From positions 24,931 through 88,930 of the forward strand of contig QKYL01000026.1 of assembly GCA_003255745.1 (NCBI GenBank): a DNA stretch of 64,000 bases, read 5' to 3'. The stretch is from Paracoccus saliphilus (lineage in GTDB: Bacteria > Pseudomonadota > Alphaproteobacteria > Rhodobacterales > Rhodobacteraceae). The position numbers and the translations under genes were made by a program. The notes below the pieces were generated by a model. It had not been told where the DNA came from. It saw only the letters and a list, made by a program, of their open reading frames with translations, and did no database searches. Of the stretch, positions 33,901 through 42,696 are shown piece by piece. Numbering within the stretch: the stretch's first letter is position 1; the number at the start of each line of letters is the position of its first letter.

Positions 33901-36087
33901 TCATTCTTTGGCAACAAAGATCACCACCGACAACGGCGGCAGGGTGACGGTGATCGAGGCGGGTTGCCCGTCCTGCCCCGCGCCGTCCGCCTGGACACCG
34001 CCCAAATTGCCCATGCCGCTGCCGCCATAGATGGTCGCGTCGGTATTCAACGCCTCGTGCCAGGGGCCGGGTTGCGGCACGCCGACACGAAATTTCGGGC
34101 GCGGTACCGGGGTGAAGTTGCACAGGACCACCACCGGCGCGTCCCCCGCATCCCCCCGGCGGATCCAGGCATAGGTCGATTGCGCCGGATCGGTGGCGAT
34201 CCACTGAAAGCCGTCCGCTTCGGCATCCTTGACGTGCAGGGCGGGCGTCCGGCGATAAAGCCGGTTCAGGTCGCGCACCAGCGCCTGCACACCTTGGTGC
34301 ATCGGCAACTCGGCCGCCTGCCAGTTCAGATCGCCATTGTGGTTCCATTCCTCGGGCTGGGCGAATTCGCAGCCCATGAACAGCAGCTTCTTGCCCGGAT
34401 GGCTCCACATGAAGCCGTAGAAGGCGCGCAGGTTCGCGAATTGCTGCCATTCGTCGCCAGGCATCTTGCGCAGCATGCTGCCCTTGCCGTGGACCACCTC
34501 GTCATGGCTGATCGGCAGGATGAAATTCTCGCTGAAGGCATACATCAGCCCGAAGGTCATCAGGTCGTGATGATGGCGCCGATGGGCCGGGTCACGCGCC
34601 ATGTAGCGCAGCGTGTCGTTCATCCAGCCCATGTTCCACTTGAAGCCAAAGCCCAGGCCCCCCGCATCGACCGGGGCCGAAACCTGGGGAAAGGACGTGC
34701 TTTCCTCGGCCACTGTCATGATGCCGGGCTGTTCGCCATAGGTGACGACGTTCATGTTGCGAAGAAAATCGATCGCTTCGTAGTTCTCGCGCCCGCCATC
34801 CCGGTTGGGTATCCATTCGCCGTCCTTGCGCGAATAGTCGCGATAGAGCATCGAGGCGACCGCATCCACGCGCAGCCCGTCGACGTGATATTCCTCCAGC
34901 CAGTAGAGCGCGTTCGAGATCAGAAAATTCCGCACCTCGGTCCGGCCATAGTTGTAGATCAGCGTGTTCCAGTCCTGATGAAATCCCTCGCGCGGGTCCT
35001 CGTGTTCATAAAGCGCGGTGCCGTCGAAACGCGCGAGCCCGTGGGCATCGCTGGGGAAGTGGCCCGGCACCCAATCCAGCAGCACGCCCAGGCCCGCCTG
35101 ATGCGCGGCCTCGACGAGGTCGCGGAACTCGTGCGGGGGGCCAAAGCGGATGGTCGGGGCGAAAAGCCCTACGGGCTGATAGCCCCAGGACCCGTCAAAG
35201 GGAAATTCGCTGACCGGCAGCAGCTCCAGATGCGTAAAGCCCATGTCGCTGGCATAGCCCACCAGCTCCTTGGCCATCTCCCTGTAGGACAGCGGCCGCC
35301 CCGCTTCGGTCCATCTGCGGCGCCAGCTGCCCAGATGAACCTCGTAGATGCTGATCGGCGCCCGGCGGTCCTGCGCGGCCACGCGCCCGTTCATCCAGTC
35401 GGCATCCTTCCACCCATAGCCCGCGATATCGCGCACGATGCTGGCCTTGTCTGGCGGGTGCTGGCTGCCGAAACCGACCGGATCGGCCTTCTGCAGCACG
35501 CTGCCCTGCGCATCCAGGATCTCGTACTTGTAAAGGCAGCCATCGCCCAGGCCGGGCAGGAAGATCTCCCACAGGCCGCTGCCGCCGAGGCGGCGCATCG
35601 GGTGGCGGCGTCCGTCCCATCCGTTGAAGTCTCCCACGATGGAAACCCGCCGTGCATTGGGCGCCCAGACCGCGAAATGCACACCCGCCACGCCCTCGTG
35701 CGTCATCACATGCGCGCCAAGCGCCTGCCACAGCCGGCGATGTGTCCCTTCGCCCAGCAGATGCAGATCGACCTCGCCCAGGACCGGACCGAAACGATAG
35801 GGATCGTCGAATTCCCAGCTGTCCCCGCTGCCCGCCTGTGCCTTCAGCCGATAGGGGCCCGCAGGGATCAGGCCGCCGAAAAGATCGCCCGCCACACGTT
35901 CCAGCACAACCTCGGCCCCGTTCACGATGGCCCACAGGGCCGCAAGATCGGGATGAAACACCGCCAGCCACTGCCCGTCGGGATGCGGCCTTGGACCCAG
36001 CATGTCGAACGGCCGATCCGCGCGACCCTGGGCCAGCACGGTCGCGTCTTGGGCATCGGGCCGTAGCGGTGCTGTTAACCTGTCCAT
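33901..36087 (-). CDS. glgB: 1,4-alpha-glucan branching enzyme
   Basis: 728 residues, full length. It has an N-terminal extension plus CBM48 ([21 protein letters not shown]) and a GH13 catalytic domain with the nucleophile Asp in [17 protein letters not shown], the Glu in [10 protein letters not shown] and the Asp in [15 protein letters not shown]-terminal beta domain follows. It cuts alpha-1,4 chains and reattaches them as alpha-1,6 branches. First gene of the minus-strand glycogen operon, divergent from the GH13 glucosidase gene across 121 bases containing a LacI-like operator. Confidence 0.95.
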   Translation of the reverse strand: MDRLTAPLRPDAQDATVLAQGRADRPFDMLGPRPHPDGQWLAVFHPDLAALWAIVNGAEVVLERVAGDLFGGLIPAGPYRLKAQAGSGDSWEFDDPYRFGPVLGEVDLHLLGEGTHRRLWQALGAHVMTHEGVAGVHFAVWAPNARRVSIVGDFNGWDGRRHPMRRLGGSGLWEIFLPGLGDGCLYKYEILDAQGSVLQKADPVGFGSQHPPDKASIVRDIAGYGWKDADWMNGRVAAQDRRAPISIYEVHLGSWRRRWTEAGRPLSYREMAKELVGYASDMGFTHLELLPVSEFPFDGSWGYQPVGLFAPTIRFGPPHEFRDLVEAAHQAGLGVLLDWVPGHFPSDAHGLARFDGTALYEHEDPREGFHQDWNTLIYNYGRTEVRNFLISNALYWLEEYHVDGLRVDAVASMLYRDYSRKDGEWIPNRDGGRENYEAIDFLRNMNVVTYGEQPGIMTVAEESTSFPQVSAPVDAGGLGFGFKWNMGWMNDTLRYMARDPAHRRHHHDLMTFGLMYAFSENFILPISHDEVVHGKGSMLRKMPGDEWQQFANLRAFYGFMWSHPGKKLLFMGCEFAQPEEWNHNGDLNWQAAELPMHQGVQALVRDLNRLYRRTPALHVKDAEADGFQWIATDPAQSTYAWIRRGDAGDAPVVVLCNFTPVPRPKFRVGVPQPGPWHEALNTDATIYGGSGMGNLGGVQADGAGQDGQPASITVTLPPLSVVIFVAKE

Positions 36088-36128
36088 GCCCCTACTGTAG
36101 AGGGATCACAGTTGAGGGCAATCGCCGG

Positions 36129-36140
36129 GTTAACGCTAAC
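36129..36140. promoter_or_regulatory. LacI-family-like operator between glgB and the glucosidase gene
   Basis: GTTAACGCTAAC is a near-perfect palindrome (11 of 12 positions are consistent with symmetry once a T/C pair is allowed) with the central CG expected for LacI-family operators. It lies 42 bases from the glgB start and 69 bases from the glucosidase start, so it could control both directions. The only LacI-type gene in the window is at 2724; the real regulator could be elsewhere. Confidence 0.4.
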
Positions 36141-36208
36141 GCCCGCTTTTTCCTGCTGCTAGAACCGTGCTTCAATTACCCGAATCCGACAATGCAGGAG
36201 ACGACTGA

Positions 36209-37813
36209 ATGACGGAATGGTGGCGCGACGCGGTGATCTATCAGATCTATCCCCGCAGCTTTCAGGACAGCAACGGTGACGGCATTGGTGATCTGCCCGG
36301 CATCACGCGGCGGCTGGATCATGTCGCAGCGCTTGGCGCGGACGCGATCTGGCTGTCGCCGATCTTCACTTCGCCGATGAAGGACATGGGCTATGACGTG
36401 TCGGATTATACGGGCATCGACCCGCTGTTCGGCACGATGGAGGATTTCGACGCGCTGATTGCGCGGGCGCATGAGCTGGGCCTGAAGGTGATCATCGACC
36501 AGGTCATCAGCCATTCCAGCGACAAGCATCCCTGGTTTGCCGAAAGTCGCGCGGACCGCACCAACCCCAAGGCCGACTGGTATGTCTGGGCCGATCCGAA
36601 CCCGGACGGAACGCCGCCGAACAACTGGCTGGCGGTCTTTGGCGGCCATGCCTGGGAATGGGAGCCGCGCCGCCGGCAGTACTACCTGCACAATTTCCTG
36701 ATCCAGCAACCGGACCTGAACCTGTGGAACCCCGCGGTCCAGGACGCGCTGCTGGACACGATGCGCTTTTGGCTGGAACGAGGCGTCGACGGCTTCCGGC
36801 TGGACACGGTGAACTATTACTTCCATGACGACCAATTGCGCGACAACCCGCCCAACCCGGTCTATGACGGCCCCGACGTCTATGCCTGGCAGCGGCATGT
36901 CCAATCGCGCAACCGCCCTGAAAACGTTGCCTTTCTCAAGCGCATGCGCGCGCTGACCGACGAATTCGACGACCGCATGATGGTCGGCGAGGTTGGTGAC
37001 AACGGCCAGACCGCGATCGACATCATGGCGGAATACACCGCGGGCACCGACCGGTTGCACATGTGCTACAGCTTCGAGATGCTCAGCCGGACCTTCACCG
37101 CCCGCCATTTTCGCAACACCATCCAAGGCGTGCAGAAGCACGCGCCTGACGGGCATTCCTGCTGGTCCTTTTCGAACCATGACATCGTCCGGCACGTGAC
37201 CCGGTGGGCCGATCATGCCTCTGATCCCGACACGCTGGCCAAGCAGGCGGCGGCGATGCTGTCGTCCTTTCCGGGGACAATCTGCCTTTATCAGGGCGAG
37301 GAGCTGGGCCAGACGGAAACCGAGCTGGTGTTCGAGGAACTGACCGATCCCCCTGCCCTTCGCTATTGGCCCGAAATCAAGGGCCGCGACGGCTGCCGCA
37401 CGCCGATGGTCTGGGACGCCGCGCAGCCCCACGCCGGCTTCACCACCGGAGAGCCCTGGCTGCCGGTCAAGGAACCCCAGGCTGCCCGCGCCGTGGCGGG
37501 CCAGCAGGGCCGCAACAACAGCGTGCTGTCGGCCTATCGCGCCACCCTTGCCTTCCGCAAGGCGCAGCCCGCGCTGCGTTGGGGCAAGACGCGCTTCCTG
37601 GACCTGCCCGAGCCGATCCTGGGCTTTCAGCGCGACCACCAGGGTCAGGCGCTGACCTGCGTCTTCAACCTCTCGAAACAGCCCGTGACCCTAACCGTCG
37701 CGGGCGACAGCGAATTGACCGGACCGGTTCTGGCCGAACTTGACGGGGACCGCTTGACGCTGCCCGCGAACGGCCATGCCTGGCTGACGGGCGCGGTGGC
37801 ACTGTTCGCCTGA
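36209..37813 (+). CDS. GH13 alpha-glucosidase (oligo-1,6-/alpha-glucosidase type)
   Basis: 534 residues. Starts WWRDAVIYQIYPRSFQDSNG, the classic opening of alpha-glucosidases. Catalytic residues are the Asp in GVDGFRLDTVNYY, the Glu in MMVGEVGDNG and the Asp in WSFSNHDIVRHV. It hydrolyses short alpha-glucosides such as maltose, isomaltose, or sucrose-type sugars in the cytoplasm, and no signal peptide is seen. Divergent from the glycogen operon. In alphaproteobacteria such enzymes often belong to alpha-glucoside uptake loci (AglA), but no transporter lies here. Confidence 0.9.
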   Translation: MTEWWRDAVIYQIYPRSFQDSNGDGIGDLPGITRRLDHVAALGADAIWLSPIFTSPMKDMGYDVSDYTGIDPLFGTMEDFDALIARAHELGLKVIIDQVISHSSDKHPWFAESRADRTNPKADWYVWADPNPDGTPPNNWLAVFGGHAWEWEPRRRQYYLHNFLIQQPDLNLWNPAVQDALLDTMRFWLERGVDGFRLDTVNYYFHDDQLRDNPPNPVYDGPDVYAWQRHVQSRNRPENVAFLKRMRALTDEFDDRMMVGEVGDNGQTAIDIMAEYTAGTDRLHMCYSFEMLSRTFTARHFRNTIQGVQKHAPDGHSCWSFSNHDIVRHVTRWADHASDPDTLAKQAAAMLSSFPGTICLYQGEELGQTETELVFEELTDPPALRYWPEIKGRDGCRTPMVWDAAQPHAGFTTGEPWLPVKEPQAARAVAGQQGRNNSVLSAYRATLAFRKAQPALRWGKTRFLDLPEPILGFQRDHQGQALTCVFNLSKQPVTLTVAGDSELTGPVLAELDGDRLTLPANGHAWLTGAVALFA

Positions 37814-37832
37814 CCTTCGGCGGCGGCCGGGC

Positions 37833-38024
37833 TCAGGTCTCCGGCCGCCGCCACACGAACAGCGCCAGCGCCAGGTAAAGCCCGGCCGCGCCGAACAGGA
37901 TCGCCCAAAAGGCGTTGCCGGTCCAAAGCTCCAGCCCGGCCCAGGCCAGCGGCAGGACAACGCAGACCACCCGCACCCAAAGCTGCCGGAAGAAGGGGGC
38001 GTTCGGATCGACCATCATGTGCAT
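37833..38024 (-). CDS. small membrane protein (DUF3329-like)
   Basis: 63 residues starting at the ATG at 38024 with GGAAAC before it. Two hydrophobic segments (about residues 15-33 and 38-57) with short charged ends form a small inner-membrane hairpin. The opening DPNAPFFRQLWVRVVCVV resembles DUF3329 proteins of Rhodobacteraceae. The function is unknown. It lies between the converging glucosidase and the LysR-type gene, in the same direction as the latter, and is probably transcribed separately. Confidence 0.6.
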   Translation of the reverse strand: MHMMVDPNAPFFRQLWVRVVCVVLPLAWAGLELWTGNAFWAILFGAAGLYLALALFVWRRPET

Positions 38025-38065
38025 GTTTCCTTTTTTCGGGGCGGCGTCCAGTCGCGCCGGTTCGG

Positions 38066-39025
38066 TTAAGTGCCGCGCAGGGGGGTCCGGGGGGCCGGCC
38101 CCCCGGCGGTCGCGGGACGCACATCAAGCCCGCGTTGCCAGGGCGGGTCGCCGGCGAAGGCTTGGGCGACATGATCGATGAATGCGCGGGTCTTGCGGGG
38201 CATGGGCCGGATCGGCGGCCAGACGATGCTGATCGGCAGCGGCCGCTGCCGCAGGTCGGGCAGCAGCCGCACCAGTCGTCCGTCGCGCAGCGCGTCATGG
38301 ACAATGAACAGCGGCAGCAGTGCTAGCCCCAGGCCCCCCAACGCCATGTCGCACATCGCTTCGCCATTATTGGCGGTGATGCGGCCCATGCGCGGCGGCT
38401 CGATCTCGGGGCCAAAGGGCCAAATTTCGCCAAGCCGGGCGTTCAGATAGCCGATGGCGCTGTGCCGGGCCAGGTCAGCCGCGTGGTCAACCTGCCCGTA
38501 CCGCTCCAGGTAATCCGGGCTGGCCACCAGGGCACGCGGGTCTTCGCACAGCCGCCGGGCCATCAGGCTGCTGTCCTTCAGGTGGCCGATGCGCAGGCCC
38601 AGGTCAAAGCCCGCGCGCGCCAGGTCCATGTGGCGGTCGTCATAATCCAGCACGATCTCCAGCCCCTGATGGGCCTGCGCAAACCGCGCGATCACCGGCC
38701 CCAGGTGGCGGATGCCGAAACTCATGGGTGCTGCAACAGCCAGCCGGCCGCGCAATTCGGCTTCCGGCGCCGAAACGCTTTCGGCTGCCGCGACCAATTC
38801 CGCCAGGGCCGGCCGCAACCGATCGGCCAGGGACAGCGCGCTGTCGGTGGGCGCGATCCGCCCGGCATGGCGGGCGAACAGTGCCACCCCCAGGGCAGCC
38901 TCGAAATCACTGATCCGCTTGCTGACGACCGATTTCGACAGATCCGCCCGCGCCGCCGCGCCCGAAATGCTGCCCGCATCCAGAACCGCCAGAAACGTCT
39001 CGATATCGCTGATGGTCCACCCCAT
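38066..39025 (-). CDS. LysR family transcriptional regulator
   Basis: 319 residues from the ATG at 39025. N-terminal helix-turn-helix with FLAVLDAGSISGAAARADLSKSVVSKRISDFEAALG spanning about residues 9-44, followed by a LysR substrate domain (LRGRLAVAAPMSFG and GRITANNGEAMCDMALGG). Divergent from the VOC dioxygenase-like gene with a perfect 11-base inverted repeat in the shared promoter region. It most likely regulates the quinone-related pair. The longer frame to 39145 would cover the whole intergenic region and is rejected. Confidence 0.9.
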   Translation of the reverse strand: MGWTISDIETFLAVLDAGSISGAAARADLSKSVVSKRISDFEAALGVALFARHAGRIAPTDSALSLADRLRPALAELVAAAESVSAPEAELRGRLAVAAPMSFGIRHLGPVIARFAQAHQGLEIVLDYDDRHMDLARAGFDLGLRIGHLKDSSLMARRLCEDPRALVASPDYLERYGQVDHAADLARHSAIGYLNARLGEIWPFGPEIEPPRMGRITANNGEAMCDMALGGLGLALLPLFIVHDALRDGRLVRLLPDLRQRPLPISIVWPPIRPMPRKTRAFIDHVAQAFAGDPPWQRGLDVRPATAGGPAPRTPLRGT

Positions 39026-39046
39026 CGCATCAGCATATGCGCCCCC

Positions 39047-39073
39047 GCAGCGTTCGCAAGAAGCGAACGCTGC
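39047..39073. promoter_or_regulatory. perfect inverted repeat, probable LysR binding site
   Basis: Arms GCAGCGTTCGC (39047-39057) and GCGAACGCTGC (39063-39073) are exact complements around AAGAA. The inner TTCGC-N5-GCGAA has the size and symmetry typical of LysR-type recognition sites. It starts 22 bases from the regulator gene and lies 75 bases before the VOC gene. Confidence 0.6.
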
Positions 39074-39147
39074 ATTGCCTAGGTTCACGGTGCCACGAAC
39101 AGGCAATCTGCCCCATATGAAGCCGCAAGCAAGGAAAGGAGCCACCC

Positions 39148-40089
39148 ATGCAACTGACCGGAATCCATCACCTGACCGCCATCACCGCCGATGCGCCGGG
39201 CAACAACCGCTTCTACACCCAGACCCTGGGCCTGCGCCGGGTCAAGAAGACCGTGAACCAGGACGACACGTCGGCCTATCACCTGTTCTTCGCCGATGGC
39301 GCGGGCACGCCCGGCACCGACATTACCTTTTTCGACTGGCCCGCCGCGCGCGAGCGTCGCGGCACGAACGCAATCACCCGCACCGGGCTGCGCGTGGGTC
39401 AGGACAGCCTGGACTGGTGGGCCGGCCGCCTGACCAGCCTCGGCGTCCAGACGGGCAAGATCGCGCTTCTGGACGGGCGCCCCAGCCTGGATGTAGAGGA
39501 CCCCGAGGGGCAGCGCCTGCGCCTGGTGGCCGCGCCCCTGCCGCAGGGCCAACCCTGGGCGCAGACCGACATCCCGGCCGAACACCAGATCCAGGGCCTG
39601 GGGCCGATTACGATCTCGGTTCCTGATCTGGCCCCGACCGCCGCCGTGCTGACGCAGGTCATGAACATGCGACAGGTCCGCGACTATGCCAGCTCAGACG
39701 GTCAGGGCCAGGTTCATGTCTTTGAGATGGGCGAGGGCGGCGCGGCGGCGGAACTGCATGTCGCGGTCCAGCCGGGTCTGCCGCAGGCGCGGCAGGGCGC
39801 GGGCGGCGTCCACCATGTCGCCTTCCGCGTCCCGGACACCGCGGCCCTGACGGAATGGACCCGGCGCGTGGCCGGCTACCGCGTCCCGAGTTCCGGCGAG
39901 GTCGAGCGGTACTACTTCCGGTCGCTTTATTTCCGCGAGCCTGGCGGCAACCTTTTTGAACTGGCAACCGACGGGCCGGGCTTCGACGTGGACGAACCTC
40001 AGGAAACGATGGGCCAGGGCCTGTCCCTGCCCCCCTTCCTGGAGGGCAAGCGCGCACAGATCGAGGCCCGGCTGAAACCGCTGGTCTAA
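39148..40089 (+). CDS. VOC-family ring-cleaving dioxygenase-like protein (MhqO-like)
   Basis: 313 residues made of two VOC half-barrels (about 1-135 and 150-290). It begins [27 protein letters not shown] and has [11 protein letters not shown] and the C-terminal [22 protein letters not shown] with the metal-ligand Glu. The arrangement matches MhqO/YdfO-type putative hydroquinone dioxygenases. The likely role is opening or detoxifying quinone-type compounds with a divalent metal. It is followed on the other strand by an MhqD-like hydrolase and preceded by a divergent LysR regulator. Confidence 0.82.
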   Translation: MQLTGIHHLTAITADAPGNNRFYTQTLGLRRVKKTVNQDDTSAYHLFFADGAGTPGTDITFFDWPAARERRGTNAITRTGLRVGQDSLDWWAGRLTSLGVQTGKIALLDGRPSLDVEDPEGQRLRLVAAPLPQGQPWAQTDIPAEHQIQGLGPITISVPDLAPTAAVLTQVMNMRQVRDYASSDGQGQVHVFEMGEGGAAAELHVAVQPGLPQARQGAGGVHHVAFRVPDTAALTEWTRRVAGYRVPSSGEVERYYFRSLYFREPGGNLFELATDGPGFDVDEPQETMGQGLSLPPFLEGKRAQIEARLKPLV

Positions 40090-40251
40090 GGACAGAGGGG
40101 GGGGGGCCATGTCCCCCGCACCAGCCATCGTCCCTGCGGTTTCGGCAAAGCGCGATTCACTGGTGGGGGCGGCGTTTCGGTATACCATGATCGGCCGGCT
40201 GACGGCCTGATCGCCGCCACCCGCCGTTCCATAACGCCACAGGCTGGACGT

Positions 40252-40863
40252 TCAGCTTTGATCCAGCCACTCAGCGGCAGCATCAAGATCCTGTTGCGCC
40301 AACTCGTGTCCGGCGGGAACGACCTGCGCGTCCAGATCGGCACCCGAGGACGCCAGCCAACCGTTCAGCGCCGGTGCAAAGCTGCCATAAGGATCGCGCG
40401 CGCCCTGAAGGGTCAGCACCCGCGTCCCCGTCAGGTCGACAGCCGGCACTGGGTCCAAGACCAGCATCGGACGCATCAAAATTGCGCGCCGGATCAGTCC
40501 GGGGAAAAGGGCCATCACGGCGCCCGCGAAATTGGCGCCGTTCGAATAGCCCAGAACGGTCATCCGCACCGGATCAAGGCCGTAATCCGCCAAGGCTCCT
40601 TGCCAGAAGGCGGCAAAGGCCGCAGCCTCGGTCCGGACATGATCCTGGTCAAAGCTGGTCATCGACAGGCGGCGAAAGAACCGCAGGGCGCCCTCTTCCG
40701 CGGACCGGCCGCGCAGGCCCAGCAGCGTGGCGCGCGGCGCGATGCGGCCGGCCAGCGGCATCAGGTCGGTTTCTGACCCGCCGGTGCCATGCAACAGCAG
40801 GATCGTCCGGCCATCGGGATCTTCGGGGCGGTGGATGCGGTGGACAAAGGGCAGATCGGTCAT
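40252..40863 (-). CDS. alpha/beta hydrolase, carboxylesterase (MhqD-like)
   Basis: 203 residues from the ATG at 40863, preceded by GGAGAGCCC. A compact alpha/beta hydrolase: ILLLHGTGGSETDLMPLA (oxyanion region), the nucleophile Ser in VLGYSNGANFAGAV, then the Asp in QGARDPYG and the His in VVPAGHELAQ. It matches the YpfH/MhqD carboxylesterase group. Genes for MhqD- and MhqO-like proteins are neighbours in several bacteria and respond to quinones, which fits the VOC gene next to it. A longer frame to 41571 reads through unrelated sequence. Confidence 0.82.
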   Translation of the reverse strand: MTDLPFVHRIHRPEDPDGRTILLLHGTGGSETDLMPLAGRIAPRATLLGLRGRSAEEGALRFFRRLSMTSFDQDHVRTEAAAFAAFWQGALADYGLDPVRMTVLGYSNGANFAGAVMALFPGLIRRAILMRPMLVLDPVPAVDLTGTRVLTLQGARDPYGSFAPALNGWLASSGADLDAQVVPAGHELAQQDLDAAAEWLDQS

Positions 40864-41037
40864 GGGCTCTCCTTTTTGGGTCAAGATGGCTCGGACTGGC
40901 CGTCTGCACCACCAAGGGCGCGGCCAACGCGGTGTCCGCAAAAACCGAACGCAGAACCCCATCCCGGTCCGCCGCGTTGCATCCAGCCCCGCCCGGCAGA
41001 GGATGGGCCCCGACTTTCGGCAATGAAGGAGAACGCG

Positions 41038-41580
41038 ATGCTTAAGACCCCGCAGCAGGTGCTGGATTTCTGGTTTTCGGACGAGATGCGGCCCAACTGG
41101 TTCGCCAAATCCGACCAGATCGACGCGCGCATCCGCAACGACTTTGCCGAAACCTATGCGGCCGCCCATGCCGGAAAGCTGGACGACTGGATGGCGGATG
41201 CCGACAGCGCGCTGGCGCTGGTGATCGCGCTGGACCAGTTTCCGCGCAACATCTTTCGCGGCAGCCCGCGCAGCTTTGAGAGCAACGACCTGGCGCTGCG
41301 TTATGCCAAGGCCGCGCTGGATCGCGGCTATGACCAGCAGCAGTCGCCGGACCGGCGGCAGTTCCTCTACCTGCCGTTCATGCACAGCGAGGAATTGGCC
41401 GACCAGAACCGCTCGGTCGAACTGTATCAGGCATTGGGCAATGAACATTCCCTGCATTTCGCGCGCGACCACCGCGACATCGTCGCCCGCTTCGGCCGCT
41501 TTCCGCACCGCAACGCCGTTTTGGGCCGCGACAGCACCCCCGAGGAGGCCGAGTTTCTCAAGACCCATCAAGGCTTCTGA
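41038..41580 (+). CDS. DUF924 family protein
   Basis: 180 residues from the ATG at 41038 after an AAGGAGA site. Typical DUF924 landmarks: TPQQVLDFWFSDE, ALALVIALDQFPRNIFRGS, QFLYLPFMHSE, and HARDHRDIVARFGRFPHRN, which here reads FARDHRDIVARFGRFPHRNA. An all-helical, TPR-like cytoplasmic protein of unknown function. It stands 174 bases from the divergent hydrolase gene and 48 bases before the HDAC-family gene. Confidence 0.88.
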   Translation: MLKTPQQVLDFWFSDEMRPNWFAKSDQIDARIRNDFAETYAAAHAGKLDDWMADADSALALVIALDQFPRNIFRGSPRSFESNDLALRYAKAALDRGYDQQQSPDRRQFLYLPFMHSEELADQNRSVELYQALGNEHSLHFARDHRDIVARFGRFPHRNAVLGRDSTPEEAEFLKTHQGF

Positions 41581-41628
41581 CCTTGCCGCGTCCGCAGGGC
41601 TTCCCTAGCCTTGCGGCAGGAGGCCCGC

Positions 41629-42663
41629 ATGACCGATCTGCCCTGCTTTTACGCACCCGAAACCGCCGCCCATGATCCGCAGTTCTGGATGCTGCGCGGG
41701 GTCCCCATGCGCAACAAGGAAAGCGCAGAACGTGCCGATCGCCTGCTGGCAGGGCTTGCACTGGCCGGGCTGACGGCCGAAACCCCTCCGCGCACCGATC
41801 ACACCCCCATGCGACAAGTCCATACGGCGCGCTATCTGGATTTCCTGCACAATGGCTGGGCCGAATGGCAGAAGGCCCCTGGCGCGGGGCCAGAGGTCGT
41901 GGCGAACCTGCATCCGCAAAAGGCCACGCAGAACTACCCCTTGGGGATCACCGGGCGCGCGGGCTGGCACATGTCCGACACCGGCTGCCCGCTTGGCCGC
42001 GACACCTATGCCGCGGCGCTGCGGGGCGTGGACACGGCGCTGGCAGCCACCAAGGCGGTCCTGGACGGCGCGCGGGCGGCTTACGCCCTCTGCCGCCCGC
42101 CGGGGCACCATGCCGATGCGGATACGGCTGCGGGCCACTGCTTTCTGAACAATTCGGCCATCGCGGCCCAGGCTCTGCGGGCCCGCCACGACCGGGTGGC
42201 GGTCCTGGACATCGACGTTCATCACGGCAATGGCACGCAAGAGATCTTTTATGACCGCGCCGATGTGCTGACGGTCTCGGTTCATGCGGCGCCCGATGCC
42301 TTCTATCCCTTCTACCTGGGCTATGACCACGAAACCGGGCGCGGGGACGGCCAGGGCATGAACCTGAACCTGCCGTTGCCGCTGGGTTCGGGGGATGCGG
42401 ACTGGCTGGCCGCCATCGACCGGGCATTGGATCGCATCAGGGCCTTTGCGCCGCAGGCGCTGGTCCTGGCCCTGGGGCTGGATGCGCATGAGAACGATCC
42501 CTTTCAGGGGCTGCGCGTGACCACCGCGGGCTTCGCACTGGCAGCGGCGCGGATCAAGGCGGCCGGCCTGCCGACCGTCGTCGTGCAGGAAGGCGGCTAC
42601 ATGTCCCAGGATCTGACCCTGAACCTGGCCAGCTTCCTTCGGGGCTGGATCGAGGCCCCCTGA
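41629..42663 (+). CDS. histone deacetylase family / acetylpolyamine amidohydrolase
   Basis: 344 residues from the ATG at 41629 behind GCAGGAGG. Arginase-deacetylase fold with the zinc and catalytic residues: PPGHHADADTAAGHCFLNN (His160-His161) and the metal ligands in LDIDVHHGNGT (Asp196, His198). ALGLDAHENDPFQGL carries the third ligand, and the catalytic-gate stretch EGGYMSQD follows. Bacterial members remove acetyl groups from polyamines or other small acetyl-amides. The substrate is inferred, not shown. It is transcribed with the downstream asparaginase gene, 33 bases away, both being amide-bond hydrolases. Confidence 0.88.
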   Translation: MTDLPCFYAPETAAHDPQFWMLRGVPMRNKESAERADRLLAGLALAGLTAETPPRTDHTPMRQVHTARYLDFLHNGWAEWQKAPGAGPEVVANLHPQKATQNYPLGITGRAGWHMSDTGCPLGRDTYAAALRGVDTALAATKAVLDGARAAYALCRPPGHHADADTAAGHCFLNNSAIAAQALRARHDRVAVLDIDVHHGNGTQEIFYDRADVLTVSVHAAPDAFYPFYLGYDHETGRGDGQGMNLNLPLPLGSGDADWLAAIDRALDRIRAFAPQALVLALGLDAHENDPFQGLRVTTAGFALAAARIKAAGLPTVVVQEGGYMSQDLTLNLASFLRGWIEAP

Positions 42664-42696
42664 CCGCCCTATAGGGGGCACAACCAAGGGGGCCTC

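Noticed and set aside
33964..36066. 700-codon open frame on the plus strand
   Set aside because: Shadow of glgB on the opposite strand, with no domain features.
40090..40251. regulatory element around GGTATACC (40179-40186)
   Set aside because: The palindrome is only 8 bases long and lies between two convergent genes with no promoter need, so it is probably chance.
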